64,000 nt of DNA from CAZUAQ01 sp964618455. GTDB taxonomy: Bacteria > Planctomycetota > Phycisphaerae > UBA1845 > PWPN01. Shown here piece after piece: positions 42,412-51,967 of this stretch. The notes beneath the pieces were generated by a model. The model saw only the letters and a list, made by a program, of their open reading frames with translations, ran no database searches and had not been told where the DNA came from. A program made the translations under genes and the position numbers. Numbering within the stretch: position 1 is the stretch's first letter; every line of letters starts with the position of its first letter. The stretch covers positions 55,628 through 119,627 of the forward strand of contig CAZUAQ010000015.1 in assembly GCA_964618455.1 (NCBI GenBank). Reading direction: 5' to 3'.

Positions 42412-44442
42412 ATGTTGAAGCGTTTACTTATCGCCTGTGCCTGCTTGGTGACCACGAGTGGCGGCTTCCTGCGGGCGGAGGAACTGACGTTTGTGGAAGG
42501 CGAAGCGCAGGGCACGATCACGCTGGTGACCGAGCCCTCCGCGGGACAGTGGGACGTCGAGAAGCCCATTCGCCCGGGGCAGAGAGTCGCCTCTTCCAAG
42601 GGCTACGAACTGCGCCTGGAGCGTGATGCGAACGAAGGGCATGCCGTCTGGACCATGCATCTGTCACGCGAGGACGGCGCCGAATTCCGCGTCAAGAACC
42701 TCGGCTACGCCTGCCGCACCGCCCTCGGTCGCGTCGCCACGGTGTTCGACACGCAATCGAGCAGTGAGGACTCCCTCTTCCGTCAGGCGCCGGAACTCGA
42801 CGCCGCCATCGAGGTGCGCCCCAATCGCGGCATCCCGTTCATGATGGGATGCGACCATTATGGCAACAACGCGATGGCCATCGGTGCAATGGATCAGACC
42901 GGTACGTATCGGATCACCGGACGGCGGATCGACGGCGACTACGGCATCTCGATCGTTCGCCGCGAGTACGAGGGAGACCGCTGGTTCACCGGGACAGCCT
43001 TCACCGATGCCGTGTTCATCTCGACGCAACCCTCGTCGTGGTACGCCACCGCGCGTGGCTTCGCCGACCGGGTCGACGCGGCCGCGGACTACGCGTCCCT
43101 GACGCCCCACCCGAAGGCGGACCTGCCCTACTACTCCACGTGGTACGCCCTGGGCGACAAGATCGACCAGTCCTCGATCCTGGCCCAGGCGGAACTCGCC
43201 TCGGAAATGGGCTGCGGCAACTTCCTGATCTTCATCGGCTGGAGCGTCTGCGAGAACTGGTTCAGCAGTGAGAATCGCTGGGGCGACTACACGCCCTGCC
43301 CCTCACGTTTCGAGGACTTCGCGGGCATGGTGCGCACGATCCAGGACGATCTCGGCATGGCGGTGGAGGTGTGGGTCTCGCCGACATGGATCGGCGCCGG
43401 CTCCGAGTCCTTCGCCGACATGGCGGAGCATCGCTCCAAGTGGCCCGACGGCGGATACGATCGCAACCTCGATCCGCGAAGCCCCGCCGCGCGCGAACAC
43501 ATCCGCGAACGCTTCGCCTTCCTGGCCGAAGAGTACGGCGTGGACGGCATCTACGTGGACTTCCTGGACACACTCTGGAACCGCAACGACGCCGATCACC
43601 CGATGCAGCCGCGCCATTTCGGCAGCGGGCTCGACGCCTTCCTGGCGAGCATGGCCGAAGGTTTCACGTCCGCCCAGCCGAAACCGATCATCGAGTACCG
43701 GATGCCGTTCGCCAACCTGCTGACCAAACGATACGCCACCGTCTTCACCACGACCTACACGGAGGGCGACTGGCAGCGCAGCCGGATCATCGCCATGAGC
43801 CGTCGGGCGTTCAGCAAGGGCGTGATCAATCGGTGCGACCCGCTCGTGTGGACGGTCGACGAGATGGAGGATCGTGACGGCGTGGGCAAGGCGCTGTCGG
43901 CCATGTGTCTGCTCGGGCCGCCGGGGATCTCGATGGACCTGACGCGGATGAGTCCCGAGGAGCGCGAGCGTGTGGCCCGGTGGTTCCGGTTCTTCAGGGA
44001 GCATCGCGAGAAACTCGTCCACGGGGAGTTCATTCCCTTCGGCGACGAGTACCACCACCCCGAGATGATCGTCCATCACGGCAACACCGCCTACGCGTGG
44101 ATCTCGCGCTGGCAGACGGGACACATCCCCCTGCCGAGAGGCACGACGCACGCCTTCCTGTTTACGGCGCTGCCGACCGACGTGTCGTTTATCTCGCGCA
44201 TCCATCCGGGCCACATCACAGGGCTCGTACCGGGCCAGTACGCCGCCCGATGGTTCGACAGTTCGATGGAATCGCACGACGGCTGGTTCGAGATCGAGAT
44301 TACCGGCAAGCCCCGACCGCAGTCGGCCGACGCCCCGCTGCGTACCCCGCGGGAGAACTGGGATTTCCACCCCGGCGACGAAGGCGTCCCCAGCCTCGAT
44401 GTGCGTCGCGGCGGATTCCTGGAACTCAAGCGAAAGGGGTAG
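42412..44442 (+). CDS. Exported alpha-galactosidase-like glycoside hydrolase (GH36/clan D type)
   Basis: GAGG lies 6 nt before the ATG at 42412, and a signal peptide (MLKRLLIACACLVTTSGGFLRAE) follows. A beta-supersandwich of ~240 residues precedes a barrel with GNFLIFIGWSVCENW and EVWVSPTWIGAGS. The candidate nucleophile Asp lies in YGVDGIYVDFLDTLWN. VINRCDPLVWTVDEMEDRDG probably carries the acid/base. The C-terminal domain is beta-rich. Family assignment is by pattern only; GH31-like alternatives are possible. It is 676 residues. It should act with the upstream hydrolase on the same glycan. Confidence 0.72.
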   Translation: MLKRLLIACACLVTTSGGFLRAEELTFVEGEAQGTITLVTEPSAGQWDVEKPIRPGQRVASSKGYELRLERDANEGHAVWTMHLSREDGAEFRVKNLGYACRTALGRVATVFDTQSSSEDSLFRQAPELDAAIEVRPNRGIPFMMGCDHYGNNAMAIGAMDQTGTYRITGRRIDGDYGISIVRREYEGDRWFTGTAFTDAVFISTQPSSWYATARGFADRVDAAADYASLTPHPKADLPYYSTWYALGDKIDQSSILAQAELASEMGCGNFLIFIGWSVCENWFSSENRWGDYTPCPSRFEDFAGMVRTIQDDLGMAVEVWVSPTWIGAGSESFADMAEHRSKWPDGGYDRNLDPRSPAAREHIRERFAFLAEEYGVDGIYVDFLDTLWNRNDADHPMQPRHFGSGLDAFLASMAEGFTSAQPKPIIEYRMPFANLLTKRYATVFTTTYTEGDWQRSRIIAMSRRAFSKGVINRCDPLVWTVDEMEDRDGVGKALSAMCLLGPPGISMDLTRMSPEERERVARWFRFFREHREKLVHGEFIPFGDEYHHPEMIVHHGNTAYAWISRWQTGHIPLPRGTTHAFLFTALPTDVSFISRIHPGHITGLVPGQYAARWFDSSMESHDGWFEIEITGKPRPQSADAPLRTPRENWDFHPGDEGVPSLDVRRGGFLELKRKG

Positions 44443-44472
44443 CGGCCGGCTCATCGACGATAATGCTGATGC

Positions 44473-44502
44473 CCCAGGGTGGCGCCTTCGTCTGACCCTG
44501 GG
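44473..44502 (+). terminator. Hairpin after the hydrolase operon
   Basis: Perfect 8-bp arms CCCAGGGT and ACCCTGGG with a 14-nt loop, 30 bp after the stop at 44442. There is no T-tract, so this is only a possible terminator. Confidence 0.35.
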
Positions 44503-44695
44503 CTGGGATGTGAAAGGCCTTCGGCGTTTGCCATGGCGCGCTGGATGCCGAGCGCGGCGTTTCGGCCCTGTCAAATGGATCCGGGGTTGACGCGCTACCG
44601 TGACTTCGGATCTGGTGATCCCTTGATTTCATAGTTCCTCGTACGCCGGCTGCGCGAAATTGCGACGCGGTCCGATTCGGCGTACCTTGAGAGGG

Positions 44696-45160
44696 ATGAG
44701 TAAGCCGGAAGTTCACATTTACACGGATGGCGGGGCGAGCCCGAATCCGGGGCTGGGGGGATGGGCGGCGGTGCTGATCTCACCGGGGCACGTCGATCGC
44801 ACGAAGGAGATCAGCGGGGCCGAGCCGGACACGACCAACAACCGCATGGAGCTCACTGCCGCGATCATGGCGCTGCGGTCGCTGAACAAGCCGTGCCAGG
44901 TGAAGCTCTTCACCGATTCACAGTATCTGCGCAACGCCTTTGAGCAGGGATGGCTGGGCAAGTGGCAGCGGAATGGATGGAAGACGGCCGGGAAGAAGCC
45001 GGTGCTCAACGTCGATCTCTGGAAGGAACTCCTTGAACTCGCCGACACGCACGCCATCTCGTGGCACTGGGTCAAGGGGCACGCCGAGGATGAGTACAAC
45101 AATCGCTGTGACGAACTCGTGCAGATCGCCCGGGATGACTACCGCTTCGGGGAAGGGTGA
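44696..45160 (+). CDS. rnhA: Ribonuclease HI
   Basis: RNase HI cuts the RNA strand of RNA-DNA hybrids. The start MSKPEVHIYTDGGASPNPG has the first catalytic Asp in YTDGG. The Glu is in NNRMELTAAI, the second Asp in LFTDSQYLRN, and the third lies in the C-terminal RCDELVQIA. The handle region (GWLGKWQRNGWKTAGKKPV) is complete, and WHWVKGHAED follows. It is 154 residues, normal for the family. The ATG at 44660 is rejected because homologues begin at this position. Confidence 0.96.
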   Translation: MSKPEVHIYTDGGASPNPGLGGWAAVLISPGHVDRTKEISGAEPDTTNNRMELTAAIMALRSLNKPCQVKLFTDSQYLRNAFEQGWLGKWQRNGWKTAGKKPVLNVDLWKELLELADTHAISWHWVKGHAEDEYNNRCDELVQIARDDYRFGEG

Positions 45161-45241
45161 TCTCTACCGTTCCACTATTTCCCGTCATCGATTCTTCGAT
45201 ATCCATTTCACAAATCGTGATTCACGAAAGGAGTTATCGTC

Positions 45242-45445
45242 ATGAGAGCTATCGCAGGAGCCATCCTCGTTTATGCCGGGATGAATCACATCGTCCCCTC
45301 CAGTGAAACTGGAGTCTTACCCCCACTCTTGGCGATGATTCTGTTGATCGCAGGATTCATCTATCTGCTTTTCGATGCTCTCGATCCCACAGTTGATTTG
45401 CGGACAGAATCGAAGGATTCGGCGGACACGGGAGAACATGGCTGA
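45242..45445 (+). CDS. Small two-helix membrane protein
   Basis: AAAGGAG lies 8 nt before the ATG, supporting expression. The 67-residue protein has two hydrophobic segments (residues ~3-18 and 26-45) and a charged tail (DLRTESKDSADTGEHG). No family is recognised. It lies between rnhA and the convergent zinc-ribbon gene. Confidence 0.6.
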   Translation: MRAIAGAILVYAGMNHIVPSSETGVLPPLLAMILLIAGFIYLLFDALDPTVDLRTESKDSADTGEHG

Positions 45446-45492
45446 GATCTCATCACGCGTCCCTGCCTTCGTTTCAAGCACAAGTGCTCCTT

Positions 45493-45693
45493 TCAGATCC
45501 GCTCGCCGCACTCCGGGCAGCGCGGCTCGGAGATCCCACGAAGGATGTACCCGCACTTGCGACAGCGGGTTTCCCGATCCCTCTGCTTCCGCGTCTGTAA
45601 AACCACCAGCACCACCACGCCGGCCGGGATGCCGATGCATGTCAGGAGTCCGGTCAGGATAAACAGGATTTCGAAACCGCCCGGAATGCTCAT
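45493..45693 (-). CDS. Small membrane protein with C-terminal zinc ribbon
   Basis: The 66-residue protein has one transmembrane helix (residues ~8-32, ILFILTGLLTCIGIPAGVVV) and a C4 zinc ribbon, CRKCGYILRGISEPRCPECG. This module is very frequent in planctomycete genomes at the ends of small membrane proteins. Its function is unknown; a role in protein-protein contact on the cytoplasmic side is plausible. Confidence 0.75.
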   Translation of the reverse strand: MSIPGGFEILFILTGLLTCIGIPAGVVVLVVLQTRKQRDRETRCRKCGYILRGISEPRCPECGERI

Positions 45694-45805
45694 GGAAATG
45701 CTCTCATGATGGTTGTCAATTTCAGGGGATGTTACGCCATGATGCCAACGGTGTCACCCGCGACCACTGGCAACACGAATCATTCCCGGCCACAATCTCC
45801 GCATC

Positions 45806-48349
45806 ATGCAGAATCGGCACTGGACCACGCCCCGCTTCGCCTTGTACCTGGCGGCCATTCTCTTCGTCTGGCTCGGACCGGTGGCGTGGGGGGCGCGCGT
45901 GCTGCTGCCGCTCGATCTGCTCTGGCAGGACCCGCCGATCGCCGCCCCGGAAGGATTCGACCACGCCCACAACACGCTGCTCGGCGACATGCTCTACGAG
46001 AACTACCTCTGGAAGGACTTCTACCGCCGGGGCATCACCTCGGGCGAGTGGCCGCTCTGGAACCCGTACACCTTCTCAGGGCATCCGCTATACACGACGG
46101 GGCAGGCCTCCGTCTTCTATCCGCCGAACCTGATCTTCGCGGTGGTGCCCATCGCGTACGCCTTCGGCCTGTACACGTTCCTGCATCTCTGGGCCGGCGG
46201 GTTGTTTCAGTATCTCTTTCTGCGGCGGATCGGCGTGGGGGGATTCGGCGCGAGCCTCGGCGGCGTGATCTTCGCGCTGTGCGGCTTCTTCGTATTCCGG
46301 ATCATCTGGCCGATGCTGCTGGGTTCGGCGATCTGGCTTCCGCTCATGCTTCTGATGTTGATCCGGCTTTCCGAGGCGACCGGCCTGCGCCAGGTGCTTT
46401 CGCGCACGGCCTCCGCCGCCGCCATCTTCGCCCTGCCGCTGCTTGGCGGGTTCTTCGAAATCGCATTCTATGCGTTCATGGTCGCCGGCGCGTTCACGCT
46501 GGCGTGCGTGTGGCATATCGTTCGGTCGGAACGTGCGGCGCGGCGCGCCCTGCAGTTGTGCATCAGTGCCCTGGCGGCGGTGGGTCTGGCGCTGCTGCTC
46601 TGCGCACCACAACTGCTGCCGTTCTTCGAGGTGAAGGATCTCAACGTCCGCAGCGGCCAGATGGACTACGAGGACATCGTCGATCGCGCGCTCAAGCCGC
46701 ACCAACTGCTGCCGATGGTCGTGCCGGATATCTTCGGCAACCCCGCCAAGCACAAGCGGTGGGATCTGCGGGAGCGGCGTTTCGTGCCCATCGAAGCGAT
46801 CCACGGCAGGCCCTACTACGCCTACGGGATGAAGAACTATTCGGAGAACGGGTTCTACCTCGGGTTGCTCCCCCTGCTGCTGCTGCCGCTGAGCATCCGG
46901 GGAGAGGGACACCACCGCCTGTTCTTCTGGCTGCTGTTGGCGTTGGCGTTGATGCTGACGTTCGGATGGCCGATCTATCGCGTGTTCTATGCCGTGGTCC
47001 CGGGGTTCGAGCAGGTGCGCACGCCGTTTCGGTGGATGTATCCCGCCACGTTTGCCGTGACTTGTCTGGCGGCGATCGGCGGACAACGCTGGTACGCGAA
47101 ACTGAACGCGCCGACGACACCACGGACATGGCTCATGCGCGGGTTGCTCCTTGTTCTCCCCGTGGCGGGAATCGCGATGCTTGCCATGTTTCACGCCTAT
47201 CCCGAGACCGCGCATGATCTGGCGGCGAGCGCCATCGATCGATGGGAACGACTCAGCATGCGCAATGTCTTCGGGTTTCAGAATGCCTGGGACCTGGCGG
47301 GCGACATGACCGGACAACTGTTCCGCCTGACGCTGATGCTTACACTCGCGGGCCTCGTGCTCAGCCTTCGCGCGCGAACGCCTATGGGGCGAACAGTGGC
47401 GGCGTTTCTCGTGCTAGGTGTGCTGAGCTTCGATCTCGTCGAGGCCGGTCGCGAATTCAACACGAGGTCGGATCCGGAGTGGCTGGATCGCAGTTCACCC
47501 GCGATCGATTTCCTTCAGCAGGATGAATCCCCCTACCGCATCGCCCGCTTCGGACCGGAGATGACGTTTCAGCCGAATCTGCCGATGCTCTACGATATTC
47601 ACGACGTGGGCGGGTACGACTCGATCGTCTTGAAGGATTACGCAACCTACATGGAAGCAATCTCGCCACAACGCCGTCTGGCCTACAATCAGATCGATGG
47701 AGTCCGACGGATGCGCGATCTCGACTCGCCGCTGCTTGATTTGCTGAACGTGCGCTACCTGCTCAGCACACGCGCTTTCGAGCACCCCGACTGGCCGCTG
47801 GCGTACGACGACGATAGGGTTCGGATCTACCGCAATCAACGTGAGCACCCGCGTGCCTTCCTGGCCGACGAGGTTCAACGGGCGGATTCGCTGGAAGATG
47901 CGATCGCCCGCTTGCAGGCGTGGGATGCCGATACCCGGCCCGCCATTGTTCTGGATGAGAGCGCCCCGCGCGATCTCGAGGACGCGAGGCAGGACGGCGA
48001 AGTGTTCCCGGCGACGCCGGAGGTGAAGCTCGTCGCGGAAACGCTCAACAGCGTGACGCTTCACGTGACCGCCGATGTCCCGCGGTTGCTGGTCCTGAAC
48101 GACACGTACTATCCGGGCTGGCGCGCCTCTGTCGATGGCGAGGCGCAAGCCGTGTTCCCGGTCAACGGCATCTTCCGCGGTACGCTCGTGCCGGGCGGGC
48201 AACACGTCGTCGAATTCCGATTCGAGCCCGAACCGTTTCATGTCGGGCTGCGTGTCGCCGGCCTGGCGGCGCTGATGATGGCGCTTTTCTGGTTGCTCGG
48301 ACTGGTCGGTCGACGACGGAGACCTCGGCCATCGACAAGGCCCGGATGA
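45806..48349 (+). CDS. YfhO-like polytopic membrane protein
   Basis: The 847-residue protein has about twelve hydrophobic segments in the first ~580 residues. The first luminal loop reads PLDLLWQDPPIAAPEGFD, and GEWPLWNPYTFSGHPL follows, the typical start of YfhO/GT-C-like integral membrane proteins. The C-terminal ~270 residues are soluble with NVRYLLSTRAF and LVLNDTYYPGWRASVDG, the end motif of YfhO proteins. Members act in glycosylation of cell-wall polymers with an undecaprenyl-phosphate sugar donor. It is 17 bp upstream of a GT2 that would make such a donor, so they probably form a two-gene glycosylation unit. Confidence 0.85.
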   Translation: MQNRHWTTPRFALYLAAILFVWLGPVAWGARVLLPLDLLWQDPPIAAPEGFDHAHNTLLGDMLYENYLWKDFYRRGITSGEWPLWNPYTFSGHPLYTTGQASVFYPPNLIFAVVPIAYAFGLYTFLHLWAGGLFQYLFLRRIGVGGFGASLGGVIFALCGFFVFRIIWPMLLGSAIWLPLMLLMLIRLSEATGLRQVLSRTASAAAIFALPLLGGFFEIAFYAFMVAGAFTLACVWHIVRSERAARRALQLCISALAAVGLALLLCAPQLLPFFEVKDLNVRSGQMDYEDIVDRALKPHQLLPMVVPDIFGNPAKHKRWDLRERRFVPIEAIHGRPYYAYGMKNYSENGFYLGLLPLLLLPLSIRGEGHHRLFFWLLLALALMLTFGWPIYRVFYAVVPGFEQVRTPFRWMYPATFAVTCLAAIGGQRWYAKLNAPTTPRTWLMRGLLLVLPVAGIAMLAMFHAYPETAHDLAASAIDRWERLSMRNVFGFQNAWDLAGDMTGQLFRLTLMLTLAGLVLSLRARTPMGRTVAAFLVLGVLSFDLVEAGREFNTRSDPEWLDRSSPAIDFLQQDESPYRIARFGPEMTFQPNLPMLYDIHDVGGYDSIVLKDYATYMEAISPQRRLAYNQIDGVRRMRDLDSPLLDLLNVRYLLSTRAFEHPDWPLAYDDDRVRIYRNQREHPRAFLADEVQRADSLEDAIARLQAWDADTRPAIVLDESAPRDLEDARQDGEVFPATPEVKLVAETLNSVTLHVTADVPRLLVLNDTYYPGWRASVDGEAQAVFPVNGIFRGTLVPGGQHVVEFRFEPEPFHVGLRVAGLAALMMALFWLLGLVGRRRRPRPSTRPG

Positions 48350-48366
48350 ACAGGTAGTTTGATTGA

Positions 48367-49248
48367 ATGTGTTCGGACATTGACCGCACCCTGGAACCGT
48401 CGGCGCTCGCCACGAACAACGAGCGCTCATCTCCGCCTCACCCCGACGACGCTTCGCTGCCCACCGTCAGCCTGATCGTGCCCGCCTACAACGAAGCGTT
48501 GCACATGGAATCCACCCTGGGCCGCATACTCGAACACATGCGCCTGACACGCGGACTGATCGAAGTCGTCGTTGTGGACGATGGCTCGACCGACGCCACC
48601 GCCGGTATCGTCAAATCGAAGATCCCAACCTACGACGCCGCACAGATGCCGTTGCGACTGCTTCATCTGGAAACCAACCAAGGCAAAGGCGCGGCCATCC
48701 GCCATGGTGTGCTCAGTGCAAAAGGAGACATCGTCGCCTTCATCGATGCCGATCTCTCTTCGCCCATCGAGGCGCTGCCGGAACTCGTCGGTCCCATCCA
48801 GCGGGATGCATGTGATGTGGCCATCGCTTCGCGCGCCGTGGATCGTTCGTTGATCCAGGTACGCCAAAGCCGTTTCCGCGAGGTGGCGGGCATCCTGTTC
48901 AATGCCCTGGTCCGGCTGATCACCGGTCTGCCGATCAAGGATACGCAGTGTGGTTTCAAGGCCTTCCGACGCGAGGAAATCCTTCCTATCTTCGGCGCAC
49001 AACGCATCGGCGCTTTTGCATTTGACGTCGAAGTGCTCTACCTGGCGCGCAGGAAAGGCCTGCGTATTCTCGAGATCCCGATGGCATGGAGTCACGTCGA
49101 AGATTCGCGCGTCCGCATGTTTCGGGATTCACTTTGGATGTTCCGGGACGTGCTGCTCATTCGATGGCACGATATCTTCGGCCGCTACCATCGCGCGTTG
49201 AAACGAAAAACGGTTTCCTCCGACGCGGAAGGCCGACGAAAACCGTAA
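48367..49248 (+). CDS. Family 2 glycosyltransferase (polyprenyl/dolichyl-phosphate sugar synthase-like)
   Basis: The GT-A fold begins SLIVPAYNEALHMESTLGRI with VVVDDGSTDATAG. The DxD-type metal site is FIDADLSSPIEAL, and GLPIKDTQCGFKAFRREE matches the dolichyl-phosphate beta-glucosyltransferase subgroup. RKGLRILEIPMAW is the usual late motif. It lacks C-terminal transmembrane helices. It probably transfers a sugar from a nucleotide donor to a polyprenyl phosphate for use by the YfhO-like protein upstream. It is 293 residues with a ~35-residue polar N-terminal extension; a later start is possible. Confidence 0.9.
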   Translation: MCSDIDRTLEPSALATNNERSSPPHPDDASLPTVSLIVPAYNEALHMESTLGRILEHMRLTRGLIEVVVVDDGSTDATAGIVKSKIPTYDAAQMPLRLLHLETNQGKGAAIRHGVLSAKGDIVAFIDADLSSPIEALPELVGPIQRDACDVAIASRAVDRSLIQVRQSRFREVAGILFNALVRLITGLPIKDTQCGFKAFRREEILPIFGAQRIGAFAFDVEVLYLARRKGLRILEIPMAWSHVEDSRVRMFRDSLWMFRDVLLIRWHDIFGRYHRALKRKTVSSDAEGRRKP

Positions 49249-49279
49249 GAATGCCGATAGCGCCGTAGCTCGACAACCG

Positions 49280-50203
49280 TTACTCCGTCGAGATCAGATC
49301 CTCATACTCATCCAGTTCGAACAGCAATACGGTGAACGTCGGCCCACCCTCGACGGACACGCTGACCGCACCGGTTACGGGAGAATTCTCATCGAAGGTC
49401 ATCGTGAATGTACGGACGTCCGGGCCGGACACCGTGGCCGATCCGCTGTAGGGGATGGTCGTCCCATAGGTCTCGTAGGATACCTCGACATCGGTCAGGC
49501 TGAGGCTCCACTCCTCCTCGTTCCAGCGGAGTTCCCCCTGGTACGAGTCGATGCGGGTAACGTCGCAGCAATCCGTCTCGGCGGGAATGTACGAGACGGT
49601 CCCCTGCCCATCCGTGTTCAACGTATCGTCCCCGGACGTGCCGGTGAGATCCCATTCGCCGGTCAGTGTGGAACCCGGATTCAGGCGAGAGAAGGAGAGG
49701 CTTGCGGAGCCATCGAGTGAACGTTCGTCACAGGTCAGCATGTCATAGTTGACCTCGATCTGTCGGCTCATGACGCTGAATGCCCCACTTGCACTGCCGG
49801 AACACATGAGGGACCGCGTATCGTCGAAGCGGTAGACGTCGCAGAGTTCTTCACCGAAATCGATGACCAGACTGGCGGCGGAGGTCCCGTCGCCCAGTTC
49901 CTCGGGCGCCGTGCCATCAATGTTCACCTGGGGGCAGGTCCCGAACGTTGCGCTGAACGGAACGCCTTGCGCGTTTTCACTCGCCTCTTCATCCTCCGCG
50001 CGTGTGGCCGACTGGGTCACATTCGCTCCCTGGCTCAGGTTGTTAGTAGCAGCTACGCCGGCGGCGAGGGCCTGCTTCTCGGCGCTGGTCATGTCGTCCA
50101 CCGAATCGACGCTGTTGGCCGCGTTGGGGCACCCCTGCCCGGTCAGCAGGAAAAGAGAAGTCACCGATACGAGGATTCCGATGGCAACATGCTTGAACCG
50201 CAT
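49280..50203 (-). CDS. Hypothetical lipoprotein, beta-rich
   Basis: The start at 50203 has AAGGAG 7 nt upstream. The signal (MRFKHVAIGILVSVTSLFLL) ends in TGQGCPNAA, an atypical lipobox often seen in this lineage. The mature ~280 residues are Asp/Ser/Thr-rich and beta-stranded (SASLSFSRLNPGSTLTGEWD, GTVSYIPAETDCC). A few Cys pairs (CC, CDV) may form disulfides. No known family is recognised. It is convergent with the GT2 gene, with only 31 bp between. Confidence 0.7.
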   Translation of the reverse strand: MRFKHVAIGILVSVTSLFLLTGQGCPNAANSVDSVDDMTSAEKQALAAGVAATNNLSQGANVTQSATRAEDEEASENAQGVPFSATFGTCPQVNIDGTAPEELGDGTSAASLVIDFGEELCDVYRFDDTRSLMCSGSASGAFSVMSRQIEVNYDMLTCDERSLDGSASLSFSRLNPGSTLTGEWDLTGTSGDDTLNTDGQGTVSYIPAETDCCDVTRIDSYQGELRWNEEEWSLSLTDVEVSYETYGTTIPYSGSATVSGPDVRTFTMTFDENSPVTGAVSVSVEGGPTFTVLLFELDEYEDLISTE

Positions 50204-50352
50204 GGATAGCTCCTTGATCTTGGGTTGTACGACCGACATCACAAGGTTGGATTCGCCGGCGTCTCGAGCGCGCCGGTTCCCCAGGAGTATCGGCGGATTC
50301 TCGTGGCAGCTTCCAGCAAACTGGAGCCGTTATCGGGTCTGGCCCAATCAGC

Positions 50353-51717
50353 TTACGCCGTTGGAAGTGTCCAGGGTTTGCGATAATCCCGGGTAATCAG
50401 CGCGTTGGCATCGTCCTGACCGGGAAATCGCTCCCTCTCGGGATCCCACGTGACGCGCCGGCCGGTCTGCCAGGAGATGTTCATCAGGTGGCCGGGAACG
50501 CTGCCACGATGCCCCACCTCGGCGTCGCAGAACGGGGCCTTCCGCGTGCGGACGCAATCGATGAAGTTGTCGATGTGATCCCTGACCACGTCGTGCTCGC
50601 TCTTGGCGGTGGTCATCTTGTCCTCGACGATTACCTTTCGACCATTGCGCCACTCGGCATTGACCTGATAGCCGGTGCGGTCGAGAACCAAAGTTCCGTG
50701 GGTTCCGTAAAACGCCTTGCCGTGTCCGCAATAGTGGCGTGGATTCTGGTTGGCGGTGCGAGCCGTGTAGCTCATGACGAAACCCTGCTTCGCCACGGGG
50801 CCGGGCGGATACTCGACCTGCCCCGTGAACGTATCGGGCCACTGTGTGTTGCTGTCGCGATAGGCGACCTTGCTGCCGAAGCCGCTTCCCGCCACCGGCT
50901 GATCGACACCCATGGCCCAATGCACGATGTCGTAGTGATGATGCCCCCACGCCACCTGCCATCCGCCGCCATAGTCGAAGAACCAGTAGTGACGCTTATG
51001 CCGGTTCGGGTTGTATGCAACCTCCGGCGCCGGGCCAAGCCAGAAATCCCAGTCCACGTGATCGGGCGGATCCTGATTCGCGGGCGCGCCGAAGCCGGGA
51101 TAGAAATTGTCGAAGTCCCACGTCTCCACGTGCGAGATCTCGCCGAGCACGCCCGAGCGAATAATCTCCACAGCCTTGTGATAATGTTCCCAACTCCGCT
51201 GCTGCGTGCCCATCTGGAGAATGCGCCCGTGCTTCTTCACGATGTTCGCCAGGGCCCGCCCTTCGCCGATGGACGTCCCGACCGGCTTCTCGAGATAGAC
51301 GTCTTTGCCTGCCTGGCAGGCATGAATCGCCGGTAGAACGTGCCAGTGCTCATTGGTGGCGACGACCACGACGTCGATGCTGTCGTCTTCGAGCAGTTTG
51401 CGGTAGTCGTCGAGCTTGCGGATCTTGTGCCCGTTCTCCGGATCGATCGCCTCGGCCTGCTTGGCGATATTGGCGAGATTCCTGGCGTTCACGTCGCAGA
51501 TCGCCCGCAGGTCGAGGCCGCGGGCCATTTGAAAGAGCGATTCCAGGTAGCCGCCTCGCCCGCCCACACCGATGCAACCCACACCGATCCGTTCATTCGC
51601 ACCCAGTGCGCCGTACGCATTCGACGCGGTAAGCGTCTGGGTGGCCAACCCAAGACCCAGGGCGGCGGGTGCGGATTGCTGCAGGAAGTCGCGTCTGCTG
51701 AAGGCATTCTCAGGCAT
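50353..51717 (-). CDS. Tat-exported Gfo/Idh/MocA-family oxidoreductase
   Basis: The start at 51717 has GGGAG 7 nt upstream. A Tat signal (FSRRDFLQQSAPAALG) with the twin Arg is present. The Rossmann domain reads IGVGCIGVGGRGGYLESLFQ and the catalytic Lys lies in VYLEKPVGTSIGEG. A WDFDNFYPGFG to GGGWQVAWGHHHYDIVHWAMG region is typical of the large planctomycete group. It oxidises or reduces a sugar or glycoside with NAD(P) outside the cytoplasm, carrying a pre-bound cofactor. It is 454 residues. It lies beside the plus-strand esterase gene, divergently. Confidence 0.9.
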   Translation of the reverse strand: MPENAFSRRDFLQQSAPAALGLGLATQTLTASNAYGALGANERIGVGCIGVGGRGGYLESLFQMARGLDLRAICDVNARNLANIAKQAEAIDPENGHKIRKLDDYRKLLEDDSIDVVVVATNEHWHVLPAIHACQAGKDVYLEKPVGTSIGEGRALANIVKKHGRILQMGTQQRSWEHYHKAVEIIRSGVLGEISHVETWDFDNFYPGFGAPANQDPPDHVDWDFWLGPAPEVAYNPNRHKRHYWFFDYGGGWQVAWGHHHYDIVHWAMGVDQPVAGSGFGSKVAYRDSNTQWPDTFTGQVEYPPGPVAKQGFVMSYTARTANQNPRHYCGHGKAFYGTHGTLVLDRTGYQVNAEWRNGRKVIVEDKMTTAKSEHDVVRDHIDNFIDCVRTRKAPFCDAEVGHRGSVPGHLMNISWQTGRRVTWDPERERFPGQDDANALITRDYRKPWTLPTA

Positions 51718-51967
51718 GATTATCTCCCGGTGGCGAATATCGAACTCCAAGTGTAGATACGATTGTGATTCAACTCCGCAGGGGTTGCAATCCCCACAGG
51801 GCGGAGTGGCACCGGAGCCGGTTTCCGCCCGATCTACGTCTCATGAAACAGCATGAAGAGTAGAGATTGCACTGAGTTCCCACTTGCCCTAGGGTCAGAC
51901 GGAGTCGCATGCGTGCGATGCGCCTTCGACGAGACCTGATTTCAGCTATTCAACGGAAAACGATGAG

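Noticed and set aside
42664..44574. Long minus-strand frames opposite the GH36-like gene
   Set aside because: Arg/His-rich antisense shadows produced by high GC; the plus-strand frame has a signal peptide and catalytic motifs.
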